Of a stretch of 64,000 nt of DNA, positions 25,537 to 34,334 are shown piece after piece. The stretch spans positions 62,001 through 126,000 of the forward strand of contig NZ_QHLJ01000001.1 of the NCBI RefSeq assembly GCF_006864365.1, in the 5' to 3' direction. The notes below the pieces were generated by a model. That model worked only from the letters and a program-made list of their open reading frames with translations. It had not been told where the DNA came from and made no database searches. The position numbers and the translations under genes are program-made. Positions within the stretch are counted from its first letter, which is position 1, and each line of letters begins with the position of its first letter. The stretch comes from Campylobacter sp. MIT 99-7217. Its GTDB lineage: Bacteria > Campylobacterota > Campylobacteria > Campylobacterales > Campylobacteraceae.

Positions 25537-25563
25537 TAAACTTTTTTTTTCTTCGTTCGATTT
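25537..25563 (+). promoter_or_regulatory. Sigma28 (FliA) promoter of flagellin
   Basis: TAAA (25537-25540), exactly 15 bases, then TTCGATTT (25556-25563), matching the sigma28 pattern TAAA-N15-gCCGATaa with the CGAT core intact. It lies 50 bases before the flagellin ATG. Confidence 0.75.
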
Positions 25564-25572
25564 AGCTTGTAA

Positions 25573-25591
25573 CAACGAAAGGAATTCGTTG
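25573..25591 (+). promoter_or_regulatory. CsrA-type hairpin in flagellin leader
   Basis: CAACGAA-AGGAA-TTCGTTG: a 7-bp stem that presents AGGAA in the loop, the form preferred by CsrA. A second AAGGA overlaps the ribosome site at 25603-25607. In C. jejuni, CsrA binds two such sites in the flaA leader and is antagonised by FliW. Confidence 0.6.
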
Positions 25592-25613
25592 ATTTTACTT
25601 AAAAGGATTTAAA

Positions 25614-27320
25614 ATGGGATGGCGTGTAAATACGAATGTCGCTGCGCTTAACGCAACAGCAAACACTCAACTTAACAGCAGAAGTTTGGATACTTCTTTG
25701 GAAAGACTTAGTTCAGGTCTTAGAATCAACTCAGCAAAAGATGACGCTTCTGGTCTTGCGATCGCAGATCAACTTAGAACTCAGGCTTCAACTTTAGGTC
25801 AAGCTATAAGCAATGGTAATGATGCAAACTCTTTGCTTCAAGTTGCTGATAAAGCTATGGACGAGCAAACTAAGATCCTTGACTTGATCAAGACTAAGGC
25901 TACTCAAGCTGCTCAAGATGGACAAAGCACAAAGACAAGAAACATGCTTCAAGCAGATATCAACCGTCTTATGGAAGAACTTGATACTATCGCAAATACA
26001 ACTTCTTTCAACGGCAAGCAACTTCTTAGTGGTGGTTTTACAAACCAAGAGTTCCAAATGGGTGTAAACTCTAACCAGTCTGTAAAAGCGACTATCGGTT
26101 CGACTCAAAGCTCTAAGATCGGGGTTACTCGTTTTGAAACAGGTGGGCAAATCACAACTTCTGGTAATGCAAATTTAAGTATCTTAAACTACAATGGGGT
26201 TGAAGACTTTGATTTTGCTAGTGTGGCTATTTCTTATAGTATCAACACAGGTATAGGTGCTTTAGCAGAAGAAATCAACAGAGTAGCTGATAAAACAGGT
26301 GTTCGTGCAACTTACACAGTGCAAACAGTAGGACTTTATACAGTTGCAGCTGGTAGTACAAGCCAAGATTTTGCCATTAACGGCGTTACTATAGGTAGGA
26401 TAGACTATCAAGATAGCGATAAAAATGGTGCTTTAGTTAATGCTATCAATGCTGTAAAAGATACTACAGGTGTTCAAGCTTCTTTGGATCAAAACAACAA
26501 GCTTGTTTTAAACTCAGCTGATGGTAGAGGTATAGTGATCACTGGTGGAAATATGGGTGCTGGCTCTGGTATTGCTGGTACAAAGATGATGAATAACTAT
26601 GGTCGTTTAACCTTGATCAAAAACAGCGGACAAGATATCGTTGTCTCAGGTACAGGTTTTGGCTATGACGCAGCCTTCATTTCTCAAACCTCTGTATCTT
26701 TAAGAGAAAGTAAGGGGCTTCTTGATCTTGATAAAGCTGATGCTATGGGCTTTAATACCAATAGCAAGGGCAAGCTCACTATCACAGGATCCGTAGCTGC
26801 TTTCATGTCAGCTACTGGAAATGGTTTTACAGCTGGTTCAGGCTTTAGTGTGGGTAGTGGTGCGAACTACTCAGCTATCCTTGCTAATGCGGTTGCATTT
26901 ATTAGTGGTGGTTATACACAGGCTTATACCGTATCTGCTGGTTCAGGCTTTTCTGCTGGTTCAGGACAATCTCAGTTTGCAGCGGTTAAGACTTTTGTAT
27001 ATGACGCAGCTGATCAAACTGCAGGGGTAACCACACTTAAGGGTGCTATGGCTGTTATGGATATAGCTGAAACAGCTATACTTAATCTTGATGTGATCCG
27101 TGCTGATATCGGTTCTGTGCAACAACAAATCGAAAAAACCATCAATAACCTTACAGTAACTCAGGTGAATGTCAAATCAGCTGAGTCAAACATAAGAGAT
27201 GTTGACTTTGCAAGCGAGAGTGCAAACTACTCTAAGGCAAACATACTTGCTCAAAGTGGATCTTATGCTCTAGCACAAGCTAACGCTTCTCAACAAAATA
27301 TCTTAAGACTACTTCAGTAG
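25614..27320 (+). CDS. flaA: Flagellin
   Basis: 568 aa major filament protein, secreted by the flagellar export apparatus. The conserved D0/D1 N-terminus ([33 protein letters not shown]) and C-terminus ([20 protein letters not shown] ... LRLLQ) flank a Ser/Thr/Gly-rich central region likely to be glycosylated in Campylobacter. In the distal part of that region (about residues 404-450) an AGSGFS-like motif recurs. Only one flagellin lies here; no tandem flaB follows as in C. jejuni. Whether it is FlaA or FlaB is decided by the sigma28 promoter, which fits FlaA. Confidence 0.93.
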   Translation: MGWRVNTNVAALNATANTQLNSRSLDTSLERLSSGLRINSAKDDASGLAIADQLRTQASTLGQAISNGNDANSLLQVADKAMDEQTKILDLIKTKATQAAQDGQSTKTRNMLQADINRLMEELDTIANTTSFNGKQLLSGGFTNQEFQMGVNSNQSVKATIGSTQSSKIGVTRFETGGQITTSGNANLSILNYNGVEDFDFASVAISYSINTGIGALAEEINRVADKTGVRATYTVQTVGLYTVAAGSTSQDFAINGVTIGRIDYQDSDKNGALVNAINAVKDTTGVQASLDQNNKLVLNSADGRGIVITGGNMGAGSGIAGTKMMNNYGRLTLIKNSGQDIVVSGTGFGYDAAFISQTSVSLRESKGLLDLDKADAMGFNTNSKGKLTITGSVAAFMSATGNGFTAGSGFSVGSGANYSAILANAVAFISGGYTQAYTVSAGSGFSAGSGQSQFAAVKTFVYDAADQTAGVTTLKGAMAVMDIAETAILNLDVIRADIGSVQQQIEKTINNLTVTQVNVKSAESNIRDVDFASESANYSKANILAQSGSYALAQANASQQNILRLLQ

Positions 27321-27329
27321 CTTTTGATA

Positions 27330-27356
27330 AAGCAGGGTTTTTAACCCTGCTTTTAT
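27330..27356 (+). terminator. Flagellin terminator
   Basis: AAGCAGGGTT-TTT-AACCCTGCTT, a 10-bp perfect stem directly followed by TT and AT-rich sequence, 9 bases after the flagellin stop codon. Confidence 0.85.
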
Positions 27357-27358
27357 AC

Positions 27359-27470
27359 TTTTGAACTTTTGAACTTTTGAACTTTTGAACTTTTGAACTT
27401 TTGAACTTTTGAACTTTTGAACTTTTGAACTTTTGAACTTTTGAACTTTTGAACTTTTGAACTTTTGAAC
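27359..27470. repeat. Octanucleotide tandem repeat, 14 perfect copies
   Basis: TTTTGAAC repeated 14 times without a mismatch over 112 bases, between the flagellin terminator and the end of the ABC transporter operon. Unit length of 8 is not a multiple of three. Plus-strand frames all contain TGA; the minus strand is open in all frames and would read as a repeating KVQKFKSS, but has no start or ribosome site, so I consider it non-coding. Confidence 0.95.
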
Positions 27471-27523
27471 ACAAAATGATATTAAATTTTAAAATTGTAT
27501 TTTTTCATTTGGCTGTGTTGGTG

Positions 27524-28279
27524 TTACACAAGGGGACAAAAGTATTTTGCCTTGTTTGGAAGCTCTACTTCCTTAGTTTTGATCTCATAAAGGGCGTTGA
27601 TTGTATCTTCGTTTAGTATCTTTTTACTTTCCCCATAAGCAAAAACCTTACCTTGTTTTAGCATAAGGATATGATCGGCGATGAAGCATTGTTCAGGGTG
27701 ATGAGAGCTTAGTATAATGCTTTTGTTTTGAAAGGATCTTAAAAGCTTTAAAAGCTTAAAGGAGTAAGAAAGATCCAAAGCACTTACAGGCTCATCTAAG
27801 ATCATGATCTTTGTGTCTTGACAAAGAGCCCTAGCGATGAAGCCAAGTTGCTTTTGACCGCCTGAAAGTGAGTTGAAATTTTGCATTGCAAGATGAGAAA
27901 GTTCTAATTTTTCAAGTGTTTCTAGGGCAATTTTCTTATCTTGTTTTGAGTAGTATAACAATTTACTTTGATGAAAGCGACCCATTAAAACCACTTCAAA
28001 AAGCTTAAAAGGAAAAGAAAGGTGCTGAGTTTGAGGCACATAGCTTAGCATTTGAGCTTTTTGTTTGATACTTAGATCCTTGCATTCTTGATCTCCTATC
28101 TTAAGGCTTCCCTTATAAGCAAGTAAGCCCAAAAGCGTGCGTAAAAGCGTGCTTTTGCCACTACCATTTTGTCCTAAGATACAAAGAATTTGATCGCTTG
28201 CTAACTCAAAGCTTATCTTATGTAAAATGGGTGTTTTTTGTATAGCAACGCTTAGATCACATGCTTTTATTTTATGCAT
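27524..28279 (-). CDS. Iron-chelate/cobalamin-type ABC transporter ATP-binding protein
   Basis: 251 aa FecE/BtuD-class ATPase. Walker A LGQNGSGKSTLLR (about residue 36), signature LSGGQKQLGFIARAL, Walker B IMILDEPVSALDLS and switch His in LSSHHPEQC are intact. It is the last gene of a three-gene leftward operon and overlaps the permease by 8 bases. It energises uptake of a chelated metal, haem or corrinoid; the ligand is not clear. Confidence 0.88.
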   Translation of the reverse strand: MHKIKACDLSVAIQKTPILHKISFELASDQILCILGQNGSGKSTLLRTLLGLLAYKGSLKIGDQECKDLSIKQKAQMLSYVPQTQHLSFPFKLFEVVLMGRFHQSKLLYYSKQDKKIALETLEKLELSHLAMQNFNSLSGGQKQLGFIARALCQDTKIMILDEPVSALDLSYSFKLLKLLRSFQNKSIILSSHHPEQCFIADHILMLKQGKVFAYGESKKILNEDTINALYEIKTKEVELPNKAKYFCPLV

Positions 28280-29279
28280 CTAAAGCCTTTTTTCTGTTGT
28301 AAAATAAAATCAAGGCAAAAAGAGGTATGCCAAAAAGACTTGTCATTATGCCTATTGGAATTTCGGTATTTGAAAGAGTGCGTGCTAGGGTATCACAAAA
28401 AAGCAAAAACAAACTTCCAAAAAGGGTGCAAAAAGGCAAACTAAAGCGATGATTTGCCCCTATGATAAAGCGAGACATATGAGGGATAACAAGCCCAATC
28501 CACCCAATAAGCCCAGCAAGTGCAACGCTACTGCTTGCAAGCAAGGTTGCACCAAGTATAAACAATAAACGCATTTTTTTCACACAAACCCCAAGCACAC
28601 TTGCACTTTCATAGTCTAAATTTAAGATATCAATCACCTTTGAGCCTAAAATGACTAAGATTAAACTAAGGATAAATACAAGGCTTGCAAAAATCAAGGG
28701 CAGAGTATGTAAAGAAGCAAGCGAACCCATGAGCCAATACACGATATTTGGAAGTGTGTTGTAAGGATCTGCTAGGATCTTTATGATACTAACTCCAGCA
28801 CCAAAAAACGAAGAAGTGATGATACCTCCTAAGATCAGCATTAAAATACTGCGATTTTGATCAAAGATAAAAGAAAGCAAAAGCGAAATCCCCATAGCAA
28901 GCAAGCCAAAACTAAAGCAAAAAAGTTCTATGCCTAAGGTAGAAAGCCCTAAAACCATAGCAAGTGCTGCTCCAAAACTAGCCCCACTTAAAACACCCAA
29001 AATACCCGGAGACACTAAAACATTGCCAATAACTCCTTGATATAAAGCCCCACTTAATGCCAAAGCCCCGCCAACCACGACAGCAGCGATGATCCTTGGC
29101 ATTCTTGTATCATGAATGATCAAGCTTTCTTTGCTTGAATCAGGAAAGAAAACAAGAGTAAAAACCTTACTTAAAGGCATTTGCACCTCGCCAATGCTAA
29201 GAGCAAGTAGCATACTTATGAGTAGCAAAACAAATAAAAACACAAGGCTTAAAATTTGAGTATAAGGCTTAGTGATCAT
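28272..29279 (-). CDS. FecCD-family ABC transporter permease
   Basis: 335 aa with about ten membrane helices. Family markers are RMPRIIAAVVVGGALALSG, GVLSGASFGAAL, and GLIGWIGLVIPHMSR, the loop that docks the ATPase. FecCD/BtuC permeases import siderophores, haem, or B12 in partnership with a periplasmic binding protein. The binding protein is encoded 14 bases upstream and the ATPase overlaps downstream. Confidence 0.9.
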   Translation of the reverse strand: MITKPYTQILSLVFLFVLLLISMLLALSIGEVQMPLSKVFTLVFFPDSSKESLIIHDTRMPRIIAAVVVGGALALSGALYQGVIGNVLVSPGILGVLSGASFGAALAMVLGLSTLGIELFCFSFGLLAMGISLLLSFIFDQNRSILMLILGGIITSSFFGAGVSIIKILADPYNTLPNIVYWLMGSLASLHTLPLIFASLVFILSLILVILGSKVIDILNLDYESASVLGVCVKKMRLLFILGATLLASSSVALAGLIGWIGLVIPHMSRFIIGANHRFSLPFCTLFGSLFLLFCDTLARTLSNTEIPIGIMTSLFGIPLFALILFYNRKKALDA

Positions 29280-29293
29280 GGCAAGATCTTGAG

Positions 29294-30292
29294 TTAGTTT
29301 TTTAAAAAAAGTGCTTTATACTGCTCATCGCTTAGCTCTTGAAAAAAGAGCTTAAAAAACTCTTGTGCAAGCTCTTTGGCTAAATTTTCACTCAAAAGCT
29401 CAGGCTGAACCTTAGAAAAAGCCCAAGGAATGCCTATGCTTTGTAGAATGCTTGGTGGTCTATAAAGCCAATTACTAGGACTTGAGGGAGCATAATAGAT
29501 CTTTTTGTTTTGAATGGCGCTTAAATTTTGCCAAGACTTAGAGGGCTTGTTTAAAAGCTCTTGATAAAGTCTTTTTTCACGCACAAAGATAAGATCAGGA
29601 TCAAGCTTGAGCAAAATTTCAAAATTTACACTACTTAGTCCTTGTTTGCTTGAGAGTAAGGAGCAAGTTATGGCGTTTTTGCCGCCGATTTTAAAGGCAA
29701 GATCTTCTTTTTCGTTCTTAGGATCAAGGCAAGAAGTTTGCAAGCCATCATTGCCAAAGGCAAAATAAATACTTGGTCTTTTAAGGATCTTGTTTTCTAA
29801 ATTTAAAAGCAAGTTTTGAGACTTTTCTAAAAAGGCATTAAGCTTTGAAGCTCTTTGCTCGATGTGTAAATTTTTTCCTATAATGCTTATGCTTTGTGGT
29901 AATTTTTGTCTGTCCCAAATTTCAAGCTCTATGATCTTAATGCCATGTTTTTCATAAGCTGTGATGAGGTGTTTGGGTGTATTTTTGGCAACAAAGATAA
30001 AATCAGGCTTTAAGGCTACAAGCTTTTCAAAGGAAACCTCAGTATTTCTTGTGCCACCAAGAACAGGAAGCTTGGCTACATTTTCTGGCATAAATTCTTT
30101 ATCTTCGGGACGAGGGGTATAGTTTAGCCCAACTAAGCCTTGAGGATAGAGTATTTGAAGTAAAACGGTGATTTGCGGGGACATACCAAAAACCTTAAAT
30201 TTAGGCTCTTCTTTTATATCAGCTTGTAAAATATCAAATAAAAATGCAAGAAAGATAAGGTTTTTGCAAATTTTAAACAAGAAAATTCGCAT
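29294..30292 (-). CDS. Periplasmic binding protein for a metal chelate (FecB/BtuF fold)
   Basis: 332 aa, signal peptide residues 1-24 (ICKNLIFLAFLFDILQAD), no lipobox. The helical-backbone binding fold shows LPVLGGTRNTEVSFEKLVAL, KPDFIFVAKNTP and DPDLIFVREKR. The N-terminal YTPRPEDKEFMP block resembles a subgroup of iron/nickel-type binding proteins in epsilonproteobacteria. It starts with an ATG at 30292 with AAAGGA 9 bases upstream; a TTG two codons earlier is possible. No TonB-dependent receptor is adjacent; the only one in the window is the phase-variable gene at 53.7 kb. Confidence 0.8.
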   Translation of the reverse strand: MRIFLFKICKNLIFLAFLFDILQADIKEEPKFKVFGMSPQITVLLQILYPQGLVGLNYTPRPEDKEFMPENVAKLPVLGGTRNTEVSFEKLVALKPDFIFVAKNTPKHLITAYEKHGIKIIELEIWDRQKLPQSISIIGKNLHIEQRASKLNAFLEKSQNLLLNLENKILKRPSIYFAFGNDGLQTSCLDPKNEKEDLAFKIGGKNAITCSLLSSKQGLSSVNFEILLKLDPDLIFVREKRLYQELLNKPSKSWQNLSAIQNKKIYYAPSSPSNWLYRPPSILQSIGIPWAFSKVQPELLSENLAKELAQEFFKLFFQELSDEQYKALFLKN

Positions 30293-30634
30293 GATCAAGT
30301 CCTTTTTGTTTGATTTTATGAATTGTATATTAGAATGGATTAAAATTTCATTATTTTGCCCAAGTTTTATAGACTTAGTTAAAAGTGTTTGAGTTTTTAT
30401 AGCTATTTTACCCTTTTAAGACTTATGAGCTTTAAGCATTTTAAAGGCTTTAAATTTGCTTTTGGCTTTTTTATTATATTTTAAAATGAAACAAAGCTAA
30501 GTTATGATCATCAATTTTTTTCTAGCTGTGAGGATAGTTTATATAAAAAATTACTTTTAATCTATCTTTTAAACTTAAATTATAGAGCCAAGCAGAAAAA
30601 GAAGTGAAATTTAGCCTCAAGCTGAGGCTAAGGA
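30293..30634. other. Intergenic stretch between two leftward genes
   Basis: 342 AT-rich bases. The right end carries the terminator of the oxidoreductase gene (30611-30631); the left end must hold the promoter of the binding-protein operon, but no convincing -10 box or Fur box was found. I see no gene. Confidence 0.5.
30611..30631 (-). terminator. Terminator of the oxidoreductase gene
   Basis: TTAGCCTCA-AGC-TGAGGCTAA, a 9-bp stem just beyond the stop at 30635 with a T-rich stretch beyond it on the minus strand. Confidence 0.6.
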
Positions 30635-31576
30635 TTATTTACTTAAAAAATCATTAATGATAACGCCGTCATTAAGACCAACAACTATACTTGAGCCATT
30701 TTTGGAGGCTATATCTCCTGCGACAAAAATGCCTTTGACATTGCTTTGTCTGTTTTCATCAAAGCTTGGAACACCTTTATCATCAACTTGTATGCCACAT
30801 TTTTGAAGAAAATCCACAGGAGTAGAACCACCTATGGCATAAATAGCCCTATCATAAAGTTCGCTTGTTCCGTCAGTAAAATTGATCTTGATCTTGCCAT
30901 TTTCATCAAGAACTTCTGTGATATCTATGCCAAGCTTGAGTTTGACCTTGCCACTCTTGCCTGCTTCTTCTATATCTTTTAAATTTGTATCATTTAGCCT
31001 AGTAAATTTATCTTTTCTATAACAAAGCGTAACCTCGTTTTGTCCTGCAAGATCTACAGCATATTCAGCTGCTGAGTTTCCACCGCCTATGATGATAAGC
31101 TTTTCTCCTTTTTGCACTGAATTAGCATTGAAATTAATGAGCTTTGAAAGAGAACTTGGAAGTTTATAATCAGGCTTATTTGGCTTGCCCATTCTACCTA
31201 TAGCAATGATGATATTTTGACATTCATAGCTTTGTTTTGGAGTCGTTACGATGAAGTTTTCATTTGTTTTTTTTACGCTTTCAACTTCGCTTGAAAACTG
31301 AATGTCGATATTATGCTCTTTAAGTGCTTTTTCAAAGGTTTCAAGCGTGCTTTCCTTTGTCCCGTCTTCAAAAGGGATATGTCCGCGGTTGTTGCTGTCA
31401 TGTCCTTTGTATTCTTTATCTACTCTTTTTCCGTCCTTATAAAAAACCCTAAAGGTTTGACAAGTTTCATTTGCCTTTTCAAGCAACACAACTTCCTTGC
31501 CCTTAAGCTTTGCTTCAACAGCAGCACCTATGCCAGCAGGTCCTGCACCCACTATGACTAAATCCACTTTTTTCAT
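30635..31576 (-). CDS. FAD/NAD(P)-dependent oxidoreductase, thioredoxin reductase-like
   Basis: 313 aa two-domain flavoprotein. FAD motif LVIVGAGPAGIGAAVEA (residues 5-21), NAD(P) motif LIIIGGGNSAAEYA (about 165), and final FAD motif VKGIFVAGDIA. It has no CxxC active site, so it is not a thioredoxin reductase; it fits the YpdA/ferredoxin-NADP reductase-like group. In C. jejuni a similar gene is divergent from proA, as here. Its reductant partner (bacilliredoxin-like thiol, flavodoxin or ferredoxin) is unknown. The ATG at 31576 is preferred over a TTG seven codons earlier. Confidence 0.82.
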   Translation of the reverse strand: MKKVDLVIVGAGPAGIGAAVEAKLKGKEVVLLEKANETCQTFRVFYKDGKRVDKEYKGHDSNNRGHIPFEDGTKESTLETFEKALKEHNIDIQFSSEVESVKKTNENFIVTTPKQSYECQNIIIAIGRMGKPNKPDYKLPSSLSKLINFNANSVQKGEKLIIIGGGNSAAEYAVDLAGQNEVTLCYRKDKFTRLNDTNLKDIEEAGKSGKVKLKLGIDITEVLDENGKIKINFTDGTSELYDRAIYAIGGSTPVDFLQKCGIQVDDKGVPSFDENRQSNVKGIFVAGDIASKNGSSIVVGLNDGVIINDFLSK

Positions 31577-31609
31577 ATAGTTTTTACCTTTCTTCAATAT
31601 GATTTTTTG

Positions 31610-31615
31610 TATAAT
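31610..31615 (+). promoter_or_regulatory. -10 box for proA
   Basis: TATAAT 31 bases before the proA ATG at 31647 in the gap between divergent genes, followed by AAAGGA as ribosome site. Confidence 0.5.
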
Positions 31616-31646
31616 GTATCAAATTTTTTATAAATAAAGGATTAAA

Positions 31647-32876
31647 ATGCGAACCTTGATTGAAAATATCAAAGAAAATTCCCCAAAATTACTCGAACTA
31701 AAACCCAAACAAAAAGAACAAATCATCTTAGAAATCGCTTCAAATTTAAGAAAAAATTTGGATTTTATTTTAAAAGAAAATGCTAAGGATCTGCTTGTTT
31801 TTGATAAGAGTGAAGCCTTTAGAGATAGGCTTTTGTTAAATGAAAAAAGACTTGAGGGACTTTGTGAGGGCTTAGAATGCATAGCAAGACTTGATGAACC
31901 TATCGGTAAGGTGCTTGGTGGCTTTGTTAATCATGCTGGATTAAAGATAGAAAAAGTAAGTATCCCCATAGGTCTTTTATGCGTGATCTATGAAGCACGC
32001 CCAGCCTTAAGCGCTGAAATCACTGCTTTAATGCTTAAAAGCTCAAATGCTTGCATTTTTAAAGGCGGAAGCGAGGCTACAAATTCAAGTAAGGCCTTTT
32101 ATAAGCTTGTTTTAGAAGTGCTTGAAAAATATGATTTGCAAAAATGCTACTTAATGCTTGAAAGTAAAGATGAGATCAATGAACTTTTAAAATTTGATGA
32201 TCTTATTGATGCACTCATTCCAAGAGGTAGTACGCAAATGATCAAAGAAGTAGCACAAAACACTAAAATTCCACTCATTAGGCAAGATAAGGGGCTTTGT
32301 CATATCTTTGCTGATGAAAGTGCAAATTTAAAGCAAGCTGTAAGTATAATCATCAATGCAAAATGCCAAAGACCAAGCGTTTGCAATGCCCTTGAAAGCT
32401 TGCTTGTGCATGAAAAAATAGCTTCTGAGCTTTTTACGCTTTTAAAGCCTGAACTTGCTAAATTTAAGGTAAAAATCCACGCTCATCAAAATGCCTTTGA
32501 TTTTTTTAAAGATTATGAAAGCGTGGTTTTAGCAGACGAAAAGGACTTTGAAAATGAGTATTTGGCTTTAGAACTGAATGTAAAAATTGTTAAGGATATA
32601 AATGAAGCCATAAAACATATTCATAAATTTAGCTCAGCTCATAGTGAAAGCATACTTTCAAATGATCACGCTCATATAGAAAAATTCCAAAAAATGATCA
32701 ATTCAGCCTGCGTTTATGCTAATGCTTCTACTCGCTTTAGCGACGGAGGCGAATTTGGCTTTGGAGGCGAGGTTGGCATTTCTACAAGTAAGCTTCATGC
32801 AAGAGGTCCTATGGGAGTAAATGAAATCACCACTTATAAATACCTTATCAGTGGCGACGGACAGATAAGAAAATAA
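31647..32876 (+). CDS. proA: Glutamate-5-semialdehyde dehydrogenase (gamma-glutamyl phosphate reductase)
   Basis: 409 aa, second step of proline synthesis, reducing glutamyl-5-phosphate with NADPH. Family blocks: PIGLLCVIYEARPALSAEI, NACIFKGGSEATNSS, IPLIRQDKGLCHIF, the catalytic-cysteine stretch INAKCQRPSVCNALE, and FGFGGEVGISTSKLHARGPM near the C-terminus. Length is normal. It is a single gene with its own promoter and a terminator right behind. Confidence 0.96.
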   Translation: MRTLIENIKENSPKLLELKPKQKEQIILEIASNLRKNLDFILKENAKDLLVFDKSEAFRDRLLLNEKRLEGLCEGLECIARLDEPIGKVLGGFVNHAGLKIEKVSIPIGLLCVIYEARPALSAEITALMLKSSNACIFKGGSEATNSSKAFYKLVLEVLEKYDLQKCYLMLESKDEINELLKFDDLIDALIPRGSTQMIKEVAQNTKIPLIRQDKGLCHIFADESANLKQAVSIIINAKCQRPSVCNALESLLVHEKIASELFTLLKPELAKFKVKIHAHQNAFDFFKDYESVVLADEKDFENEYLALELNVKIVKDINEAIKHIHKFSSAHSESILSNDHAHIEKFQKMINSACVYANASTRFSDGGEFGFGGEVGISTSKLHARGPMGVNEITTYKYLISGDGQIRK

Positions 32877-32882
32877 AACGAA

Positions 32883-32914
32883 CTGAGTTTTTATATCAAA
32901 AACTCAGGTTTTTT
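32883..32914. terminator. Bidirectional terminator, proA / nitroreductase
   Basis: CTGAGTTTTT-ATATC-AAAAACTCAG, a 10-bp stem flanked by GTTTTTT on the plus strand and a T-rich stretch on the minus strand, between convergent genes. Confidence 0.8.
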
Positions 32915-33518
32915 AGATAAATTTTACCACTTCATCAAAGCTATATCTTTGCTTTGGCGGAATTTTCTCATCAGCACTTTTCCCAAGTGCAACGATAAGA
33001 CTTGTAAATTCCTTGCTTGTATCAAGTTTAAGATAAGCATTTAAGGCATTTTTATCAAAGCCACCTATGGCACAAGTAGCGATTTTCAGAGCATTTGCTG
33101 CATATAAAATGCCTCCAAGTGCAAGATGAGCTTGTTCTCTAGCATAAAATACCTTTTGTTCAGCATTCATTGCCTCCAAAAAAGGCTTATAGGTCTTAAG
33201 TCTCATTTGCAAGTCCTCCTCGCTCATCTTTCTAGCTCTTAATTTGCTTTCAAAAGTGCTTGCAAAATCAAGCTTTGAAACGATGATGATCAAAGCAGCA
33301 GCATTTTTTACATGAGCTTGATTATTTGCTATTTTTGAGATCTCAGCCTTTTTAAACTCATCTTTGACGACTAAAAACTTCCACGGCTCAAGCCCTAAGG
33401 AGCTAGGACTAAGCCTTGCCACCTCTAAAATTTGCCTTAAATCCTCATCATTTAAGGCTTCATTTGTGAAATTCCTACAAGAATACCTTGTGGAAAAAAG
33501 TTCTAATTCTTTTTTCAT
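32913..33518 (-). CDS. Oxygen-insensitive NAD(P)H nitroreductase, RdxA-like
   Basis: 201 aa FMN protein of the nitroreductase superfamily. The N-terminus STRYSCRNFTNEAL and the SPSSLGLEPWKFLVVKD block provide FMN-binding residues, and ALGKSADEKIPPKQRYSFDE is the usual C-terminal FMN loop. Length and the MKKELELFSTRYS opening resemble Campylobacter RdxA (a 201 aa nitroreductase linked to metronidazole activation). A good AAGGAGATGAC site precedes the ATG at 33518. It could be in the same transcript as the zeta-like gene upstream (gap 36 bases). Confidence 0.82.
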   Translation of the reverse strand: MKKELELFSTRYSCRNFTNEALNDEDLRQILEVARLSPSSLGLEPWKFLVVKDEFKKAEISKIANNQAHVKNAAALIIIVSKLDFASTFESKLRARKMSEEDLQMRLKTYKPFLEAMNAEQKVFYAREQAHLALGGILYAANALKIATCAIGGFDKNALNAYLKLDTSKEFTSLIVALGKSADEKIPPKQRYSFDEVVKFI

Positions 33519-33554
33519 GTCATCTCCTTTTATTTTATGTAAATTCATTATCAA

Positions 33555-34154
33555 TTAAGTTTGTTGTATTTGTTTAAGAGTATTTAAAACTCCCAAATCC
33601 TTTATCCATTCAAGCTCTAGAAAGATTTTTATTTGTCTATTTTTACATTCTAAAACTTTTTGAAATTTTGTTGAATTATCAAAGATGATAAGCTCATCAC
33701 ATAAATGTGCGATTTTAGCTAAATTTCTTAAGGATTCATAATCTCTTTTTTCTATAGTCTCATCATTAACATGATGTCCACCCTTAGCTACTCTTATTTT
33801 CACTCTTTGCTTGGCAAGACTTGGGCTTTCTAAACCCACATATAAGAGTTTGATTTGATAATCTTGTTCCTTTAATTTTTCAAAGAGCTTTAAAATAGCT
33901 TTTCCACATAGTGTACTTTCTTGGTTAAAATCTTTATGGTATTTGATATAATTTTCTCTCATTTTTATGGCAATTTTTGAAGCTCTAACCTGATCTTTCG
34001 CATTTTTTGGATCTCCAAAACTACTTACGATCTCATTGACATTGATTCTGTAGCCAAGATCTTTACCCAGCTCAAGTTCATTGTAATAAAGAGTAGTTTT
34101 TCCAGCTCCATTTACCCCTGCAAAAATGTTGGCTACGGCTTGAGACATTTTCAT
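33555..34154 (-). CDS. Zeta-toxin-like P-loop kinase (orphan)
   Basis: 199 aa. Walker A FAGVNGAGKTTLYYNE (residues 11-26), Arg/Asn-rich DPKNAKDQVRASKIA, FNQESTLCG and the KIRVAKGGHHV loop match the zeta-toxin/UNAG-kinase-like family. Zeta toxins phosphorylate UDP-N-acetylglucosamine and are held by an epsilon antitoxin. No antitoxin-sized gene lies on either side; stand-alone homologues are common in proteobacteria and may be metabolic kinases or self-limited toxins. AGGA precedes the ATG by 6 bases. Confidence 0.75.
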   Translation of the reverse strand: MKMSQAVANIFAGVNGAGKTTLYYNELELGKDLGYRINVNEIVSSFGDPKNAKDQVRASKIAIKMRENYIKYHKDFNQESTLCGKAILKLFEKLKEQDYQIKLLYVGLESPSLAKQRVKIRVAKGGHHVNDETIEKRDYESLRNLAKIAHLCDELIIFDNSTKFQKVLECKNRQIKIFLELEWIKDLGVLNTLKQIQQT

Positions 34155-34334
34155 TTATCCTAGTGATTTTTTATTGTATATTTTATCTTAAAATTTAGAG
34201 CTTCTATTAAAAAATAATATATTTTTTATTTTTACAAAATAATATTAAAAATCAATAAATCATATTTTGCTACAATTTCACTTTAAATTCACAAAAAAAA
34301 TTTAAAATTACTCTTTTATAAATGAGGAAAAATA

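Noticed and set aside
27359-27470. Possible CRISPR array
   Set aside because: Units are 8 bp with no spacers; repeats are directly adjacent. No cas gene in the window.
27280-27474. Minus-strand frame encoding repeated KVQKFKSS
   Set aside because: It exists only because the octanucleotide has no stop on that strand; no start codon with a ribosome site and it runs into the flagellin terminator and 3' end.
30635-31576. Thioredoxin reductase (trxB)
   Set aside because: The CxxC redox motif between the FAD and NAD(P) domains is missing.
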